A DNA stretch of 64,000 bases, taken from NCBI GenBank assembly GCA_030490835.1, contig CM059977.1, positions 17,713,335 through 17,777,334 of the forward strand, read 5' to 3'. A program made the translations under genes and the position numbers. This document shows positions 1 through 12,898 of this stretch, one piece after another. How positions within the stretch are numbered: position 1 is the first letter of the stretch; the number at the start of each line of letters is the position of its first letter. Source of the DNA: Annona cherimola. Taxonomy: Eukaryota > Streptophyta > Magnoliopsida > Magnoliales > Annonaceae. The notes under the pieces are model-generated. The model was given only the letters and a program-made list of their open reading frames with translations, ran no database searches and was not told the origin of the DNA.

Positions 1-1369
1 GGCTTCTCGATATACACCTTCTATGTTTTCCTCCACTATTTTTTACTCATTTTCTTATTTTATTTTTTCTGAAAAGGTTCTAAAATTGCCTTGCTGATAC
101 TCGGCTGCTACACTGAAGGCTTTTTGGGATATTTAAAAAATAGAAAGCAAATTATGTTACTAGCAATATACGGATGTAAACGATGATGAGAAAAAATAGT
201 GCATTGAAGAAAAGTTTTTTTTTCCCCATAGTAAATTTTTTCCGTGAAATGGGGTTGCATTAATAGTCTTTTTTCGTGAAGAGGATCCAGCTCGAAATTT
301 GTGTTTCAGTGGGGCCCACGCGATGTCGGTGGCTTCCAAAATTTTTAAAAGTTATTTTATAAAAAAATATTTTTAAGAGCGGTGTACGAGATTGGTGCAC
401 GCATCTTTTGCAAGCAACTCCGGCATGCAGTCTATCGCCACCTCATGGAATTGGATTCGACTCGCGACTCCAAACCAACCAACCACGCTACATGGAAATT
501 TCGAGGGCAACATTACAGTGACAATCTCTCCCTAAAAGGAATCCCAAAAGAACAAAGTTTTGTAAAAAATCTTCCTCTCAACTACCCCATGAGTTGAGCC
601 GATGGTTGGTTAGTGAGCGTGTTAAATCCAAGTCCAGATTCCTTTTCACCGTCGTAACGTTAAGCAAAAAAAAAAAAAAAAAAGTTTCTTTCTTTCTTGC
701 GCGCGTGTGCGTGTTTTTGAAACAGGACCGACGGATCATTAGTTAGGATTCCGGACGGCTGGCAAACATTAGCGGGTAGGAATAAATCACCTCATAATCC
801 CACCTTTTTTACCAAGTATAAGCCTTGAAGACCATTAGGCCTTGCAGGTTGGCTGGAAATTATGACCGGTTATAACATCAAGCCTTAAAGAATGCATTTT
901 TCATACTTGCTTTATGTCAAAACCATTAAACCTTAGCTTTATTGGATCATTCCGCTAGGACTCAGCATCAACCCCGCTCAACCACATAAACCGGCGTGTT
1001 GCTTAAAACCAAGATTTATCAAGGCGCAGCATATATCTTGATCTCTCTCAGATTTAGTAATTGCATGGCTTGATCTTCTTGATTCAACAAGGCAAGGATC
1101 AACATTCAGGTTATTTCAATGAACGTGACATAAAATGCCCTCATCAAACTTGAAATGAATGTTACAAGAAAACGCCTAGAAATGTTATCAATGTTCTTTG
1201 GAAGGCCCGGTACAAAAGATGGGACCAAACCTGAAATCTAGTCTGAGAACTTGCGGATTCTATTGAAGAACTGATCAAGATTCAAGGTGAACATGGTTGT
1301 TTCTGTTTTAACCATGTGTTATATGATACGATGAGACAAGATAGACTATGTTACACACAAAAATACTCG
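1..1369. other. 3' flank of CLPP5, no gene recognised
   Basis: This stretch lies downstream of the CLPP5 stop codon, since that gene reads leftwards. I see no recognisable gene in it. The part nearest the stop must hold the 3' UTR. An AATAAA on the minus strand at 938-943 is the only canonical poly(A) hexamer I noticed, but at about 430 nt from the stop it is a weak candidate. A 19-base A run sits near 667-685. Confidence 0.5.
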
Positions 1370-4300
1370 CTAACTTTCAGCTGCTGGTAATGCTTCTGGT
1401 GTAGGTGATTGCTGAAAGGCTTTGAGAGGATTCAAGATAATTCCATCTATCATTCCATAATCCTTTGCTTCTATTGGGCTCATGAAGAAGTCACGGTCGG
1501 TGTCTTCATGGATCTTCTCTATACTTTTCCCAGTGTGGTAAGCAAGATAACTAGCCAAATTAGCCTTATGATGGAGCATCTCATTGCACTGCAAACCATT
1601 AGAAAATGCTGAAGCATGTTTTGGAAAAATTAGCTGCTCAAACAATATAGAATCCAAGTCAAGGGTAAATGTGGAGCAGAATAGCAGAATGTGATATCCA
1701 TAGACGGCTCAAAGTAGCAGATAGCTTGATGATGGTAACAACCACATCGAAGTACTGTCGCAAAAGAGAAGCACAGAAATCTTTGGCAACAGATGAGCCA
1801 AAGTAGGCGTTCACAACCTATGGTGATTTTGTATGTTCATGTTTATTTACCTGGATTTCGAAGTCAGTGACTGATCCTCGAGCACCACCAAGAGGTTGAT
1901 GAATCATTATTCTAGAGTTTGGTAAGCTGTAGCGTTTCCCTTCATTTATTTTGAAAGAGAAAAATAATCGGAAAGAAATACTTAGCAGTTGGTTTTGATA
2001 CAAAGAAAATAATCAATGTGCCATGTCACAAGCCACAAAAAGTTATTACCCTTGGTGCCAGCACAAAGAAGGAAAGCTCCCATGCTGTTCATGAAGAGAA
2101 ACAAACATCAATCCAAAAGTCAGTAAATTGATCTGCCCCGGTGTCTTGAATACAGAAACATGCAAATGTGATTGCTGTCTAATGCCCTGATGGCCGCAAG
2201 TAAGCATGTGAAAATTCATAATTAACATGCCTTGAGACAGGAACAACTTAATACTCCCAACTAGAACCAACAGAAAAGATGTGATGTCATTAAAACCCGT
2301 GTTATCGTTGTCCAATTCGTTCAAAAGCAAGATTAGTGGGAACTCAAAATGATTTGTCCACCAAAACAGGGAAGAAACATTGGAAACACTGCAGAATACT
2401 GGCCCTGTTCTGCAAATAGATTTAATTGGCACGAATTTGTCCCAACAAAAAAAGTTTTCAAAGCAGTTGGATTGAAAAGCCAGCATGTGGGTTGGAGAGC
2501 ATATCAGTTCTCCAATATCAATTTATAAATTGTGAACAGAAAGCCAGATGCAGAATGTAGTCAGGAATTCAGACATATGTCAGCACTGCAATGCCTTAGC
2601 TCTTGAAGATTCAGTTTTTCAGCTGTGAGCAGAATTAGTTGCAGAATGTTGTCATAAATTCAGGCATGTCATGCACTGCAATGCCTCAGTTCTTGAAGAT
2701 TCAGTTTTTCAGATCCTTCTCTTTTTTTATATACTTCAGTGGTATCTGCACAACTGAATATTTCAGCATGCCAGCCTCATTCGGTGGCCACTTCGATGAT
2801 TGAATCGAAATCCAATTCACTCATTAATTTAAAATTGTTTATTTAACTAGGAAACCAAGTTAATATGTGCATGGGCACCCTCTAATAAACTTGTAAAATC
2901 AACATAATAAAATTGTTTGATTTATTTATGGGATTTAAAGCTCTTAATTCAACATCAAAACCATCTAAAACATCGTTCTCATTAAATGAATGATTTTATA
3001 AAGTATTATAATATTCTAATAATACTTGAATGGGTCTAAGTGCTTTTCATAATTTACACCTGATTATATATATTAACTAGATATGGCCCACCCAAGACTT
3101 TAATTAAAATGATTTTCGATACCTTGATAAAACAACTGATCTTAAACAAAATGAATGTATTGGATCTTATTTAATCATCAAGGTGGGCCCCAAATGGGGT
3201 GGCACACGGAAATCTTCATTGGTATCATGATACCATTGAAGTATTTCCCTTTTTATAACAAGAGCATCATCCAGAGAAATGATAAAAGCTTGCCAATATG
3301 TCCTCGATGGCATAATGCATTCTCCGAACACCAAAGTAGTAAAACCTCATGTAATGCATTGAATAGCCGTCTGTTATCTATTAATCTTTTCCAAAGATAA
3401 GAGTTATGAAACAGGCCATGTGTCCCTTCATTTTTTGCAAACAAGGTACTAGAATTAGGAGAGTCAATGAGTCATAGTTTGCACTGGATTCCATCTGGAT
3501 CTCTGGTCCCTCTGCATTAGATTTGGATTCCTGCCGCTAGAAAAAGCTAATGGATAACTAAGTGAACAACCAGGGTTGGACTTGAACAAAAACGTTTGAT
3601 GTCCAAATAACAATTCATTGGACTCATGTCTCTGATCTAATCAATAGTTATTTGAGGTGCAAGGGCCCTTGGCACATGGGCAAGATAAGTACTCAAGTAA
3701 AGCAAGAGACACGGTATGTAAAATTAAATAAATTCAATGATTCTGTAATTAACAAGGATAAAATAATAAGACAAATATTAATCATAATCTTAAATAATAA
3801 CATTAACAGTAAAGATTATCTCAAATTTCGTTAATCCACCATTCAATATTTAAGTTCAAGCGATCAATATTACTTGAAACATAAGAAGAACCAACTGTGC
3901 TAAAAAAATTTTAAAAATGCATAGCGATGTAATTAACCACATGGTAGCTATAATTAAGGGGGAAAAAAATATGAAATAGAAATAGAATGGTGAGCATCAA
4001 CGTTGGCTAAGGTGAAAAAGTGTGCCTTGACCCTAGGTGCATATCCAAGCATGCCTTTAACAACTATGATCCAATTATTGTCCAAGACATGTATATTGGA
4101 GTCAGAATGAATCAACAGTCCAATTAATAATTCGTCCAGAATGGGATTATTGTCCAATTAATATTTAGTGTGTGAATGTGTAAATAAACTCATGTGTGTA
4201 TGTTGCATGTATAAGTGCACTTATGAGTGTCTAAAATGAATGTTTTGCATCATTAAATAACACCGCCAATTATCCATATGGATCTACTTTTCCTCATATA

Positions 4301-7300
4301 CCTTCAATTAGAACCAAAAACACTGCTAGCTAGCAGAATCCCACAATTCTTGGTGCCAATAGTCTGTTTACCGTTGTCTTACTTCTTGTCAATTCTATGA
4401 TTACTCAAGTTTCAATATTTCTCAATACAAAATCCAATTTTCAAAAAATAAAAGTCATGCTGGCTACTCAACTTCACTTTAGCTTCATCATCCAAAGAAA
4501 CTCCAAATTCTGGCAGAGCCAGAATAAAGATTCTTCTTACCTAGCAGCCAGTCCAGCACAAATAGTGGAGACGGCAGGACGGATGTGCTTCATGGTATCA
4601 AATATGGCCATTCCTGGAGAGAATATGGGTCTAAATGTGAATATAGACAACGGTGTGCTTATTCTGAAAGCCTAAATAAAATAGAAGAAAAAGTAATGAT
4701 AAATAAATTGCATTGAGTTACCAGCTGTTACAGATCCTCCGGGAGAATTAATATACATGACGATATCCTAGTAAATAAAACAGCAAATGTTTCACATTAA
4801 TCCAGAGAAAACTAAGCTGTCAGAGACAGTTTGTGACAGGAGAAGAAAAGAAAAGCTTCACAATAGTCATTGGAAGAGAGGAAACAAAAAGGACCTCATT
4901 TATCCAGACTAGCAGTCAAACCTTTCGAGGAAAGGCTGATTTGATACGTCAGTTGAATGACAATGTGATCTCACCAAATATTTATACAAGGTGAAGTTTA
5001 ACATCTATCAAACACCACAAAGCATTTCAAGGTAGCTAAGACTGAACAGCACTCACATGTGAAAGCTCGTGCTAAGTTGGTATATTACCAATGAAATGAC
5101 TTTCAAATAATAACCAAGGGATCATAAATGCAAAAAGTCACTAAGATTAGACAAACTAACAAAAAAAGATAATTACCATGCCATTAAAAGGAATTATAAG
5201 GAAACTCCTACATCTCAGTGACACACCAGAAACAAGTAACCACCCTCAGTTCAGCCTTTTTTTAATTGGCTAGAAAGTATTACACTGATTATGTATGTTA
5301 GATTTTGAAATTGGTCTTGAATCCTGATGTATTCAATAATAAGTGCAGCAATCAAACTTTCAGCTGGGTGAAGAAGAAATGTAGAAACCTTGTTTGGATT
5401 AACAGCATCAAGGTACAAAAGCTGTGCCACTATGATGTTTGCCATATCATCATCAATAGGTCCACCACAGCGAATTATCCTCTGCAATCCAACCCATATC
5501 GAGTTTAAAATGATATAAGCAAATAACATAAATGTGAAGGATGCATGCAGAAAAGGAACATAATCTAAAATGCTTACATGCTGAAAGAGTTGGCTGATGA
5601 CACTGTGGAATCGATCTTGGACCATTGGAGATGGGCCTTGATTACGTTGGGCAGCATTTGGAAAATACGGAGATGCAGGCGTCACCAAGTCTTCTCTAAT
5701 GATGAAAAAGTACATTAACTCCACATTGTATAAACAAAAAAAAGAAAAAGCAAAAAGGAAATTCCATCTTATATCAAAAAGAAAAAAAAAAGGAAATTCC
5801 ATCCATAAGGACATGCATCTATGCACTTGTAAGAATATGAAAAGAAATCTACCTTATTGACCAAATCCCCTCCCGACCAGGTTTCCGTGAAAATCTAAAT
5901 GGAGAAGAGGCAGCAGCCTTGGGAGTTATCAGGCGCCTTTGAGTTGGGAGTTGAGATCTACAAAATTTTCAACGAAATGAATTGAAGATGACACTAAAAG
6001 ATCATACACAGCGAGAGGATCTCAAGATATATGCAGGTACAGAGATATCATAAACACAACATGAAGCATATCATAAATTGGTCTAAAACAAGAAACTTTT
6101 ATATGGACCATGGGGAATAAAAAGCATGAGACAAAACTGACCTTCAATTAACTCACTCTTCTGTTGACTCCTCCATGCAATTCATTACAATTTCCGACCT
6201 AACATTTATCATCATCATCATAAGCTGTTTCCCACTTATGTGTGGCCAGTTAGTTCCAGGAACCTAGTTGCATGATTGCACCATTCTTTATGATCATGTA
6301 CTATGTTATTGATAATCTCTAACGTCTTCATATGTTGTTTATACTTTTATCCACTTTTTTATGTCTTTATCTCCTTCTCTTCCTGCCTTCTAATTGGGTA
6401 AACTCAACTCACCTAATATGTATCATTTCAGACCTCTGTTTAACATGCCCAAACCTTCAAACAGTCAACTCTTCTGTAGACCCTACATAAAATTCATGAC
6501 AATTTCTAACCCAACATTTATAACCATCATCATCGTAATTTGTTACTGACCTACATAGGGTCAGCTACGTGACTCCTGTTGCATCATTTTTTATGATCGT
6601 GAACTATGTTTTCAATAATATATAACGTCTTCATGTCTTGTTTAATTACTCCTATACATATTTTTGTGATCTTCATCACATTCTATTACTGTCTTTTAAT
6701 TAGATAAGTTCAACTCGCTTAACAGGTGTCATTCCAAGCCTCCGTTTAACATACCCAAACTACCTTAATCTGCTTTCACTGACTCAACATTCTTGATTAC
6801 ATTTCATACTCACCCAGGCACCCTACTAACTAATTGTAGAATGGCTGATGAGAACAGCTCTTCAAAAATCTCCTAATCAGCAATCATAATCTACAGATTA
6901 CAGACTAAACAGCACATCATAAATTGATCTTCAAGTAACTTAGACATAGACTGGAATCATAGACACATATCATAAAAGAATAGAACGACTGAACGAGCAA
7001 GGCTTTATTGGACCCTAAGTGCAATTTTTTTTTAACAATTTCTGATTCAATGTTTCTGCTGATTACACAAGTTTACTCAAGCAGGCACAGTGCTAAGAAA
7101 TGATGGAACTGAAGGAAATGGATCTTCAGAGACGAAATCCGCAAATCAGTGGTCATTAAACCCAAAAAAAAAAAAAAGTACTTGCATTTATGAATAAAAG
7201 CTTCTTCAGTGAGTATTCGAATCAGATTTTGCTTTTTTTTGCTTTTCTATCCTTCTACAGCTATTGAACTCATTCGAGGGCAAACAAAACCCAACATCCA

Positions 7301-7668
7301 CGACGAAACCAATTCCTCGGAACCTTAAAATCCGAGAAATCCATTCTTTCTGACAGCACAGATGATTCGAAAACTTCTATGACACCACACGCTAACATTC
7401 ATCGGCAAGTATCCAAAAATTAGATTCCCGAGACGCGAAATGTGAATTTCATTCTTTAAAAAAAAATTGAACGGAAGCGAAGAACACATTGTGAAAAGCA
7501 AAACAAGGAAGAGATATTCTGCCATCGGCACAGTAGCATGGAGAAATCGATGAAGTGAGATAGACTCTACCTCTGGGAAACCCGGAAGGGAGGTAGCTGC
7601 TTTCTCGAATTGGACGAAGAGGAGTGTTGCGGAAGAGCAACAAACAAAGAGGTAGAAAGAGCTGCCAT
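1370..7668 (-). CDS. CLPP5: Plastid ClpP5 protease subunit, nine coding exons
   Basis: Proteolytic subunit of the stromal Clp protease, a serine peptidase of family S14. Coding exons (minus strand, 5' to 3'): 7571-7668, 5853-5957, 5578-5695, 5389-5481, 4722-4767, 4541-4613, 2050-2084, 1851-1939, 1370-1588. All junctions are GT-AG, the phases agree, and the product is 291 residues, close to the roughly 300 residues of ClpP5 proteins. The first 33 residues are Ser-rich, begin [10 protein letters not shown] and look like a plastid transit peptide. The catalytic triad is complete: Ser178 in AASMGAF, His203 in MIHQPLGG and Asp252 in DTDRDFF, with 25- and 49-residue spacings identical to bacterial ClpP. 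The segments IIRCGG and [18 protein letters not shown] and the tail [12 protein letters not shown]...NPLKAFQ match the ClpP5 paralogue rather than ClpP3, P4 or P6. Exons 5 (46 nt) and 7 (35 nt) are unusually short. The assignment rests on remembered family features. Confidence 0.96.
2551..2712. repeat. Tandem duplication, 91-bp spacing, in CLPP5 intron 6
   Basis: Two near-identical copies start at 2551 and 2642. Each runs from CAGAATGT through CACTGCAATGCCT to the shared end GAAGATTCAGTTTTTCAG. Differences are a few substitutions and small gaps. Confidence 0.85.
2830..3200. mobile_element. MITE-like element (family B) in CLPP5 intron
   Basis: This block shares an ordered core with 37050-37450 and 40262-40645, and in reverse orientation with 28380-29390. 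The core reads ATCTAAAACATC, then GGGTCTAAGTGCTTTTCATAATTTACAC, then a segment near GGCCCACCCAAGACTTTAAT. No coding capacity was seen. The ends are not firmly defined, so the boundaries are approximate. Confidence 0.55.
6155..6780. repeat. 313-bp tandem duplication in CLPP5 intron 1
   Basis: Copy 1 begins at 6155 and copy 2 at 6468, both with ACTCTTCTGT. They share landmarks in the same order: AACATTTAT, ATCATCATC, TATGATC, AACGTCTTCAT and CCTCTGTTTAACAT or its variant. Divergence is visible throughout, so the duplication is not recent. It lies inside the 1.6-kb first intron. Confidence 0.85.
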
Positions 7669-8370
7669 TGCTTCTTTTCCTTTTAGGATAGGGCGAGACT
7701 AAGAGATGCGAAGGCGATGCCAGGAAGCCGATAGGAAGGGACTAGGGAGGCCGAAGGCAGTTCGATGCTCGGGGCTCGGCCGCTCGGGAGGAGTGGGTTT
7801 GAGAACGAGTAGAAGAAAAACTTAGGGTACTCCGGCAGTGCTGCGTATGATATGCAGACAAATTAAAAATGCGTGATGCAAACATGCCATACAAGAAAAT
7901 TTGTCCAAATTATTTGGGAAAATTGGACGACTGTATCCATGGTTGTTAATATTATGATTATCTGATGCTTTGGTGGTCAAATTGATGGATATTTTAGGCC
8001 ACCGCTGGATGAAAATATCAACTATCCGTTCTACTTCTATGAATCCGTGGCGGGCACAGCATAGTGACTTTTAACTGCATTAGATTCGCGATCTTATCTG
8101 TTTAACTTCATCTGAATTCCGAGGATGTCCATCCTTCTCGTTTTAAGCGCCCGAGTATGGAATGTCGTTACTTGCACACTCGTATCTACAATTGAACCCC
8201 TAGACCAAAACCCCGCTGCCTTTCTGAGCCTTTGCGATTTGGCCCGGTTACTCGGCCCGTTACGATAATTTTTTAATTTGTAACGCAATTTTTTCTATTT
8301 TCAACGGAACTTAGGGTGTGTTTGGTAATGAATAAAACTTAAGGTGTGTTTTATCTTTGTTCTTTTTAAT
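7669..8370. other. 5' flank of CLPP5, promoter and leader region
   Basis: The transcribed leader of CLPP5 must start here and read leftwards. I see no clear TATA box. A GC-richer stretch at 7690-7800 fits the 5' UTR or a TATA-less promoter of a plastid housekeeping gene. Beyond about 7850 the sequence is AT-rich without a recognised gene. Confidence 0.45.
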
Positions 8371-8375
8371 AGTAA

Positions 8376-9635
8376 TGTTGACACCCCACCTTTGGGCCCA
8401 AAAATGAATAAAATGGAAAAGGTCCCAAGCCCAAAACAAATTCAAGGCAAAATGAGGTTCAAGCAAGCTAAGCAGACCCTTCCGCACTCAACCCACGGGA
8501 GCGAAGCTCCACCAAGCCTCGAAGCAGACTTTTCAACAAACCAGATCCGGCCCACGAGAGCGAAGCTCCTACAGGCCACCTCAACGGGCTCCACAAAGCA
8601 GCCCACCAAGCCTCAGAAGCAGGCTTCTCTATAACTTTGGGCCTCTACAACGGCCCACCCAAAACAACGGGCTTAGCCAAGCTCTAGCCCACCAAGTTCC
8701 AGCCCACTATGGAAGGAGCCCGCCAAGCTCAAGCTCATAAACCAAGTCCAACACCTCAAGCGGCCCAAGGCCCATGCTCTTAACTTAAGCTCAAGCCGAT
8801 ACTCTCACCTCAAGTTCAAGGCTCATGCTCTCAACTCAGGCCCAAGGCCCATGCTCTCAACCCAATCTCAAGTATGTGGATCAAGTCCAAGCCTTCAAAT
8901 GGCCCAAGATACTAACTTAAGTCCAAGCCCATGGACTAAGTCCATGACCCCAAGTGGCCCAAAAGCCCATTCCTACATCTATAAAAGGAGGAGCACCCCT
9001 CCTCATTTGGAGACTTGAGGAGAGGTATCCCAGAGGGGAGGACGGAAGTCTGCAGCAACGCCTCGGCGTCCCGGCTTTTCACGCTCTCCAAGCAACGCGC
9101 TTCTCCTCCACGCGCCCCCTTTCCATCTCTCTCATTCTCTCAAATATTTCATTTTCCCCCTTTTACGCCATGTAAACAGCCCCGGGTTGGCAGATTTTGC
9201 CATATTTGCTTCAACCCGAAGGTCGGAACCCGAACTTTGTACGACTAGTGCCTTATTTCTTTAAATAGGGGCTGATCTCCCTTTAAAGATCAGTGGTGAC
9301 TCCGTTTTTCCTTTATTTTTGCGTGCGTGTTTGAGTTAACGCCCCGGCAAGGCGGGTGCACGCGGGTCCACAAATTCCAGCATAATACGCTGCCGTTATG
9401 CTGCCGGATTTGTGACTTGATCCGTGTACGGAAAGCCCCGTCTTAGCCGTTATGCTGCCAAAATCACGAGAAAACGCCTATATGCCAGATTTATCTAAAA
9501 ACCGTGAATTCTAACGCGTTTTACCCCATGTGGATGCAGGAAAACTAAGCCCACATTGCTGTCCAACACGATCCAGATTTCCAAGGCCCGGGAAACCATT
9601 CCGAGCCCATCGTAGCGCTCACGGTGGCTGCTACA
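8376..9635 (+). mobile_element. Solo LTR, probably Ty3/gypsy, 1260 bp
   Basis: The element begins TGTTGACACCCC and ends GGTGGCTGCTACA, the TG...CA ends of an LTR. It is flanked by a perfect 5-bp target duplication AGTAA at 8371-8375 and 9636-9640. A TATA box (TATAAAAG) at 8980 fits an LTR promoter with transcription toward the right. The left third repeats the motif GCCCATGCTCTCAA and variants. No internal gag-pol and no second LTR are present, so this is the product of LTR-LTR recombination. The gypsy assignment rests only on the style of the TGTTGACAC terminus. The short open frames inside it are not genes. Confidence 0.85.
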
Positions 9636-9640
9636 AGTAA

Positions 9641-11119
9641 TTACTATCCTTGTTACATAACGTTACTCTATCAGTTTTTCAAACTTTTTTATATAAATTT
9701 TTTTAAACTTCTGATCAATTAGCAAACAGAACCCAAATGTTGGTATCTTTAAAAAAGCTGAAGTGGTATGGCTTTTGCCGGTAGTATAAGCTGAAGTGGT
9801 ATACTCCTTAGTCGCGAAATTTCTTTAATATTCAGCCGTTTTAAGAGGTTAAACTTGGGCTTTTCTAGTTGTGGAGTATATTGGACTGGGCTGTTCCAGC
9901 CCACTTTGGAATTCAGATGACATGTGCTTTTGTTGTGAGAAAAAGTAATTTATTTTATTTTATTTTTTTTGCTTCGAGAGCCTTTTTATCGTGTTTTTAA
10001 AGAAAAGAAAAGGCAAAGCTTTTCCTTGCGCTTGTATTTCCGGTTTCCACATCGCAACATTTCTTTCACCAAATGCATGGGGTTTTTGTAGGATTGACCT
10101 TCTAACTTCTCAGCTTGCTATTAGTGTATTTGCCCTTAATTTTGAATTTTTTTTTAAAAAAAAAACTCTTTAAAGTTAAAAGTCTTGAATATCGAACCTT
10201 CCATGTCAGAAGACGGTCGTTAATAATTTTCATTTGCACAAAATTACCTCTATTTACTTTTTCAAATGGAATAATTTATTTTTAAAAATAAGAAATAGCA
10301 TTTTAATGGACATAAAAAGGGAGGTGGGGGCAATGACATAATATATATATATTTAAAAGCAAGCAAGGGTAATTTTTTTCAAAAGAAAATAACTAACAGT
10401 AGTTTCAATTTGCAAGAATATTAATGAAAAATTACTTTTTATATATTCAAAACCAGGTGACGAATATGCTATTTGCAAATTAAACTTAGAAAGTTAATTT
10501 TGCAGAAACTAAAATTCAACCAATCATTTCCCTATACTCTGTTTAATATCCATTCTCGATTATATTCTAGGAGCTGAGAACCACTTATATCCATGAAAAT
10601 CATCTTTTGTATTTCTATCGTTTTTGTCGCCCTTCCTTTCTGTATTGTATTTAATCTCACATAGGGCCAAACTTGTCATACGCATAATAATTAAGTTGCA
10701 ACTTATATGTGCATAATATTCTTGTATTGTCAAATTTGTATGCCACTTAAGTAATATAGTACCACTGGATAAGCTCAAGCCAGCTAGATTTTTCAAAAGC
10801 GCAATAAAATATTAATATTCTGTGAATGACAAGACTAAACATGCAACAAACTCAGATTATTATTTTTGAATTCGTTGTTTAATTTAATTACTGATAAGAG
10901 CACTTTCTCTCAACAGCTACAATTTCATAACACTCCGCTGATTAATAAGTTACACCGTTTTGCATGAGGTAAAGTAATATAACACCATTAGATAAGCTTA
11001 AGCCAACTAGATTTGGCCATTATATCAGCAATCCAAATCATTGACTTTCTAATATGAGGATTACATATTGAGAATTTCATTATTCGAAAATAGCGTTGAA
11101 ATTAATTTCATGGGCTAAC
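9641..11119. other. Intergenic, no gene recognised
   Basis: AT-rich sequence. Residues 9660-9740 resemble one end of the Tourist-like family A. A motif (GTAATATAGTACCACTGG, then GATAAGCTCAAGCCAGCTAG) near 10752 recurs in diverged form near 10975, pointing to an old local duplication. No conserved open frame was found. Confidence 0.5.
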
Positions 11120-11240
11120 TAAGGGTGCAACTTGGTTTGGGTACTCTAAATAAGGTTGGTTTGGTTTTGGAAGTTAAATACCTATCCAAATTTTAGTTAG
11201 GGTACCCGGAACCAACCCGGATTGCATATTATTTGTAATA

Positions 11241-11274
<34 letters not shown>

Positions 11275-12054
11275 CATATATACTTGAAGTTGTCATAAAA
11301 GTCTAACACCTAACTTGTCTCTCCTCAACTCGATGTCGCTTAGTGCATCTCTTATTCTTTCTCTGGATCACTCTGTTCTTTGCTCTCGAACTCTAGCAGT
11401 AGCAATTTGCTAGAGGAGGAGGTTATGCTAGCACATTGTCACTAGTCATCCCCATCCCAGCCACAACCTCCCCTGTTTCAGTCACAACCTCCTTAGCGCT
11501 TCTGTTACAGTCATTGCTTGTCAAAGAAGAAAACCCTCACCGCCGCCCTCATCCCAGCCACACTACATTGCTGCTTTAGCATCTTTTTTTAGCTATTGTT
11601 GAGGTAATGTTGTCAAAACCGAACTGGTGATTGAAGGTTTGAACCGATAACGTTAGCATGACATATTTATGATGTCATAAATATTTAATTATTTTTAAAT
11701 TTTAACTAAATATATATTGGTAAAATTATATATCCGTAAATCGTAAATATAGATATGTTAGATTTTAAGAATCACGATAAAAGTACAAAACATGCAGGAA
11801 AAATTAATTGCAAGTTTTAAAAAATCTTTAAGCATGAATATTAGAAAAATTAATTATATTAACTAACCTAAAATACTTAAATTTGTAATAAGCTCTGAAC
11901 GTTGATGCTTTGTTGTTGGTTCTTGAATTTTCCTTGTTTATTTCGGTACCTAAAGTAGGGTAGAGTAGAGCTTTTCTAAAATAAAGTAAGAGGAGGTTTT
12001 CTAAAATCAAGTAAGGGTAGGTTTCATCCCTACCCGGATTAAGTTGCACCCCTA
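11120..12054. mobile_element. Non-autonomous hAT-like element, about 935 bp
   Basis: The ends are TAAGGGTGCAAC on the left and, in reverse complement, TAGGGGTGCAAC on the right, so 11 of 12 terminal bases match. The TIR style resembles hAT elements. No transposase is visible. I could not see an 8-bp target duplication, so the boundaries are probable only. The interior holds an (ATT)n tract at 11240-11272 and a GC-richer block at 11330-11580. Confidence 0.5.
11240..11272. repeat. (ATT)n microsatellite
   Basis: About 11 uninterrupted ATT units, inside the hAT-like element. Confidence 0.9.
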
Positions 12055-12884
12055 CGTCAAAAAAATTTTGAATTAGATATATTAATTCATTTTTAAAACT
12101 TTTAATCCATAGTATAAACAGATGACCCATGTGATTTCATTATATTTTAAAACAAAATCAAAGTTTTTTACGAAAAAACAAAATCCAACTTAAATAAAAT
12201 GATGAAGTAGTCCTTTCTTTGAACAATTTAATTAAGAATGACACGTGTAGAGTATATATTTCTGTCATGTCTTCTTTAATTCGTGCGGGATGAGTGGATG
12301 CACGTAGCATCATCACACAACATCAACACTGATCGCGCTTCCTTTACCCCCTCAAGGGAGCAAATCTAGAGTATTAGAGGTCGGCCAGATGTTTGTGCCG
12401 AAAGTGGCGCCATTTATTTGAAGCATCTCGGCAAACTGACGTGAGTCGTGACCGCCCAATCGTCTCCTCATATCATTGGGAGCTTAGTCACATATGTTTG
12501 GACGATTCCGAGATGTTCAACCCTCATGGAGCCCATCATGATGATCTGTGAGTTAAAGCGCCGATCATGCCCCGTCTTTCATATGCGGCCCTTGGAATCT
12601 CATGCCACTTGGCTGGAGGATTCTCATGCCATGGCCTCTGAAGAAGCCATGTGGGACCCCTTTCATAATCACTCAAACCAATCAACCCCACTTCATGCGC
12701 ATGCATTTTTGGAAACTCCAACGCGCTAGTTCACACTATATATATTTTGTGGTCATCATATGCCAGTCCTTCTGCCTTCAAATCTAGTGGCCCCACACGA
12801 AAGTCAAGGTTTTCGATAAGTTCGAAAGTTGTGGGGGCCATCGTAACTTGCCATAGCACGGAAACTCTCTATCATCTATCTTTC
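12055..12884. other. Intergenic, no gene recognised
   Basis: Mixed composition, with a moderately GC-rich part at 12290-12730 that has only short, frame-inconsistent open frames. I recognise nothing in it. The right edge is the target site of the SINE at 12899. Confidence 0.45.
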
Positions 12885-12898
12885 AAAACTAGCAATTC

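Larger units (their letters stand above)
2085..4540 (-). other. CLPP5 intron 6 (2.46 kb) with repeats
   Basis: The longest CLPP5 intron splits the codon of the catalytic serine (AG|C). It contains a 91-bp tandem duplication and a dispersed MITE-like element, both listed separately. The rest is AT-rich without recognised content. The phase on both sides restores the expected ClpP reading, so I see no need for an extra exon here. Confidence 0.85.

Noticed and set aside
2046..2486. 146-codon minus-strand frame over CLPP5 exon 7 and intron 6
   Set aside because: It reads the exon in the wrong phase and runs into intron sequence; the in-phase exon is 2050-2084.
8954..9248. Open frames in the LTR
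   Set aside because: They fall within a defined solo LTR around its TATA box and leader; no retroelement protein is encoded in an LTR.
11240..11272. Regular ATT repeats as a possible CRISPR or satellite
   Set aside because: A plain trinucleotide microsatellite with no spacers.
12448..12787. Overlapping frames on both strands at 12.4-12.8 kb
   Set aside because: Three mutually overlapping frames without domain resemblance or splice support.
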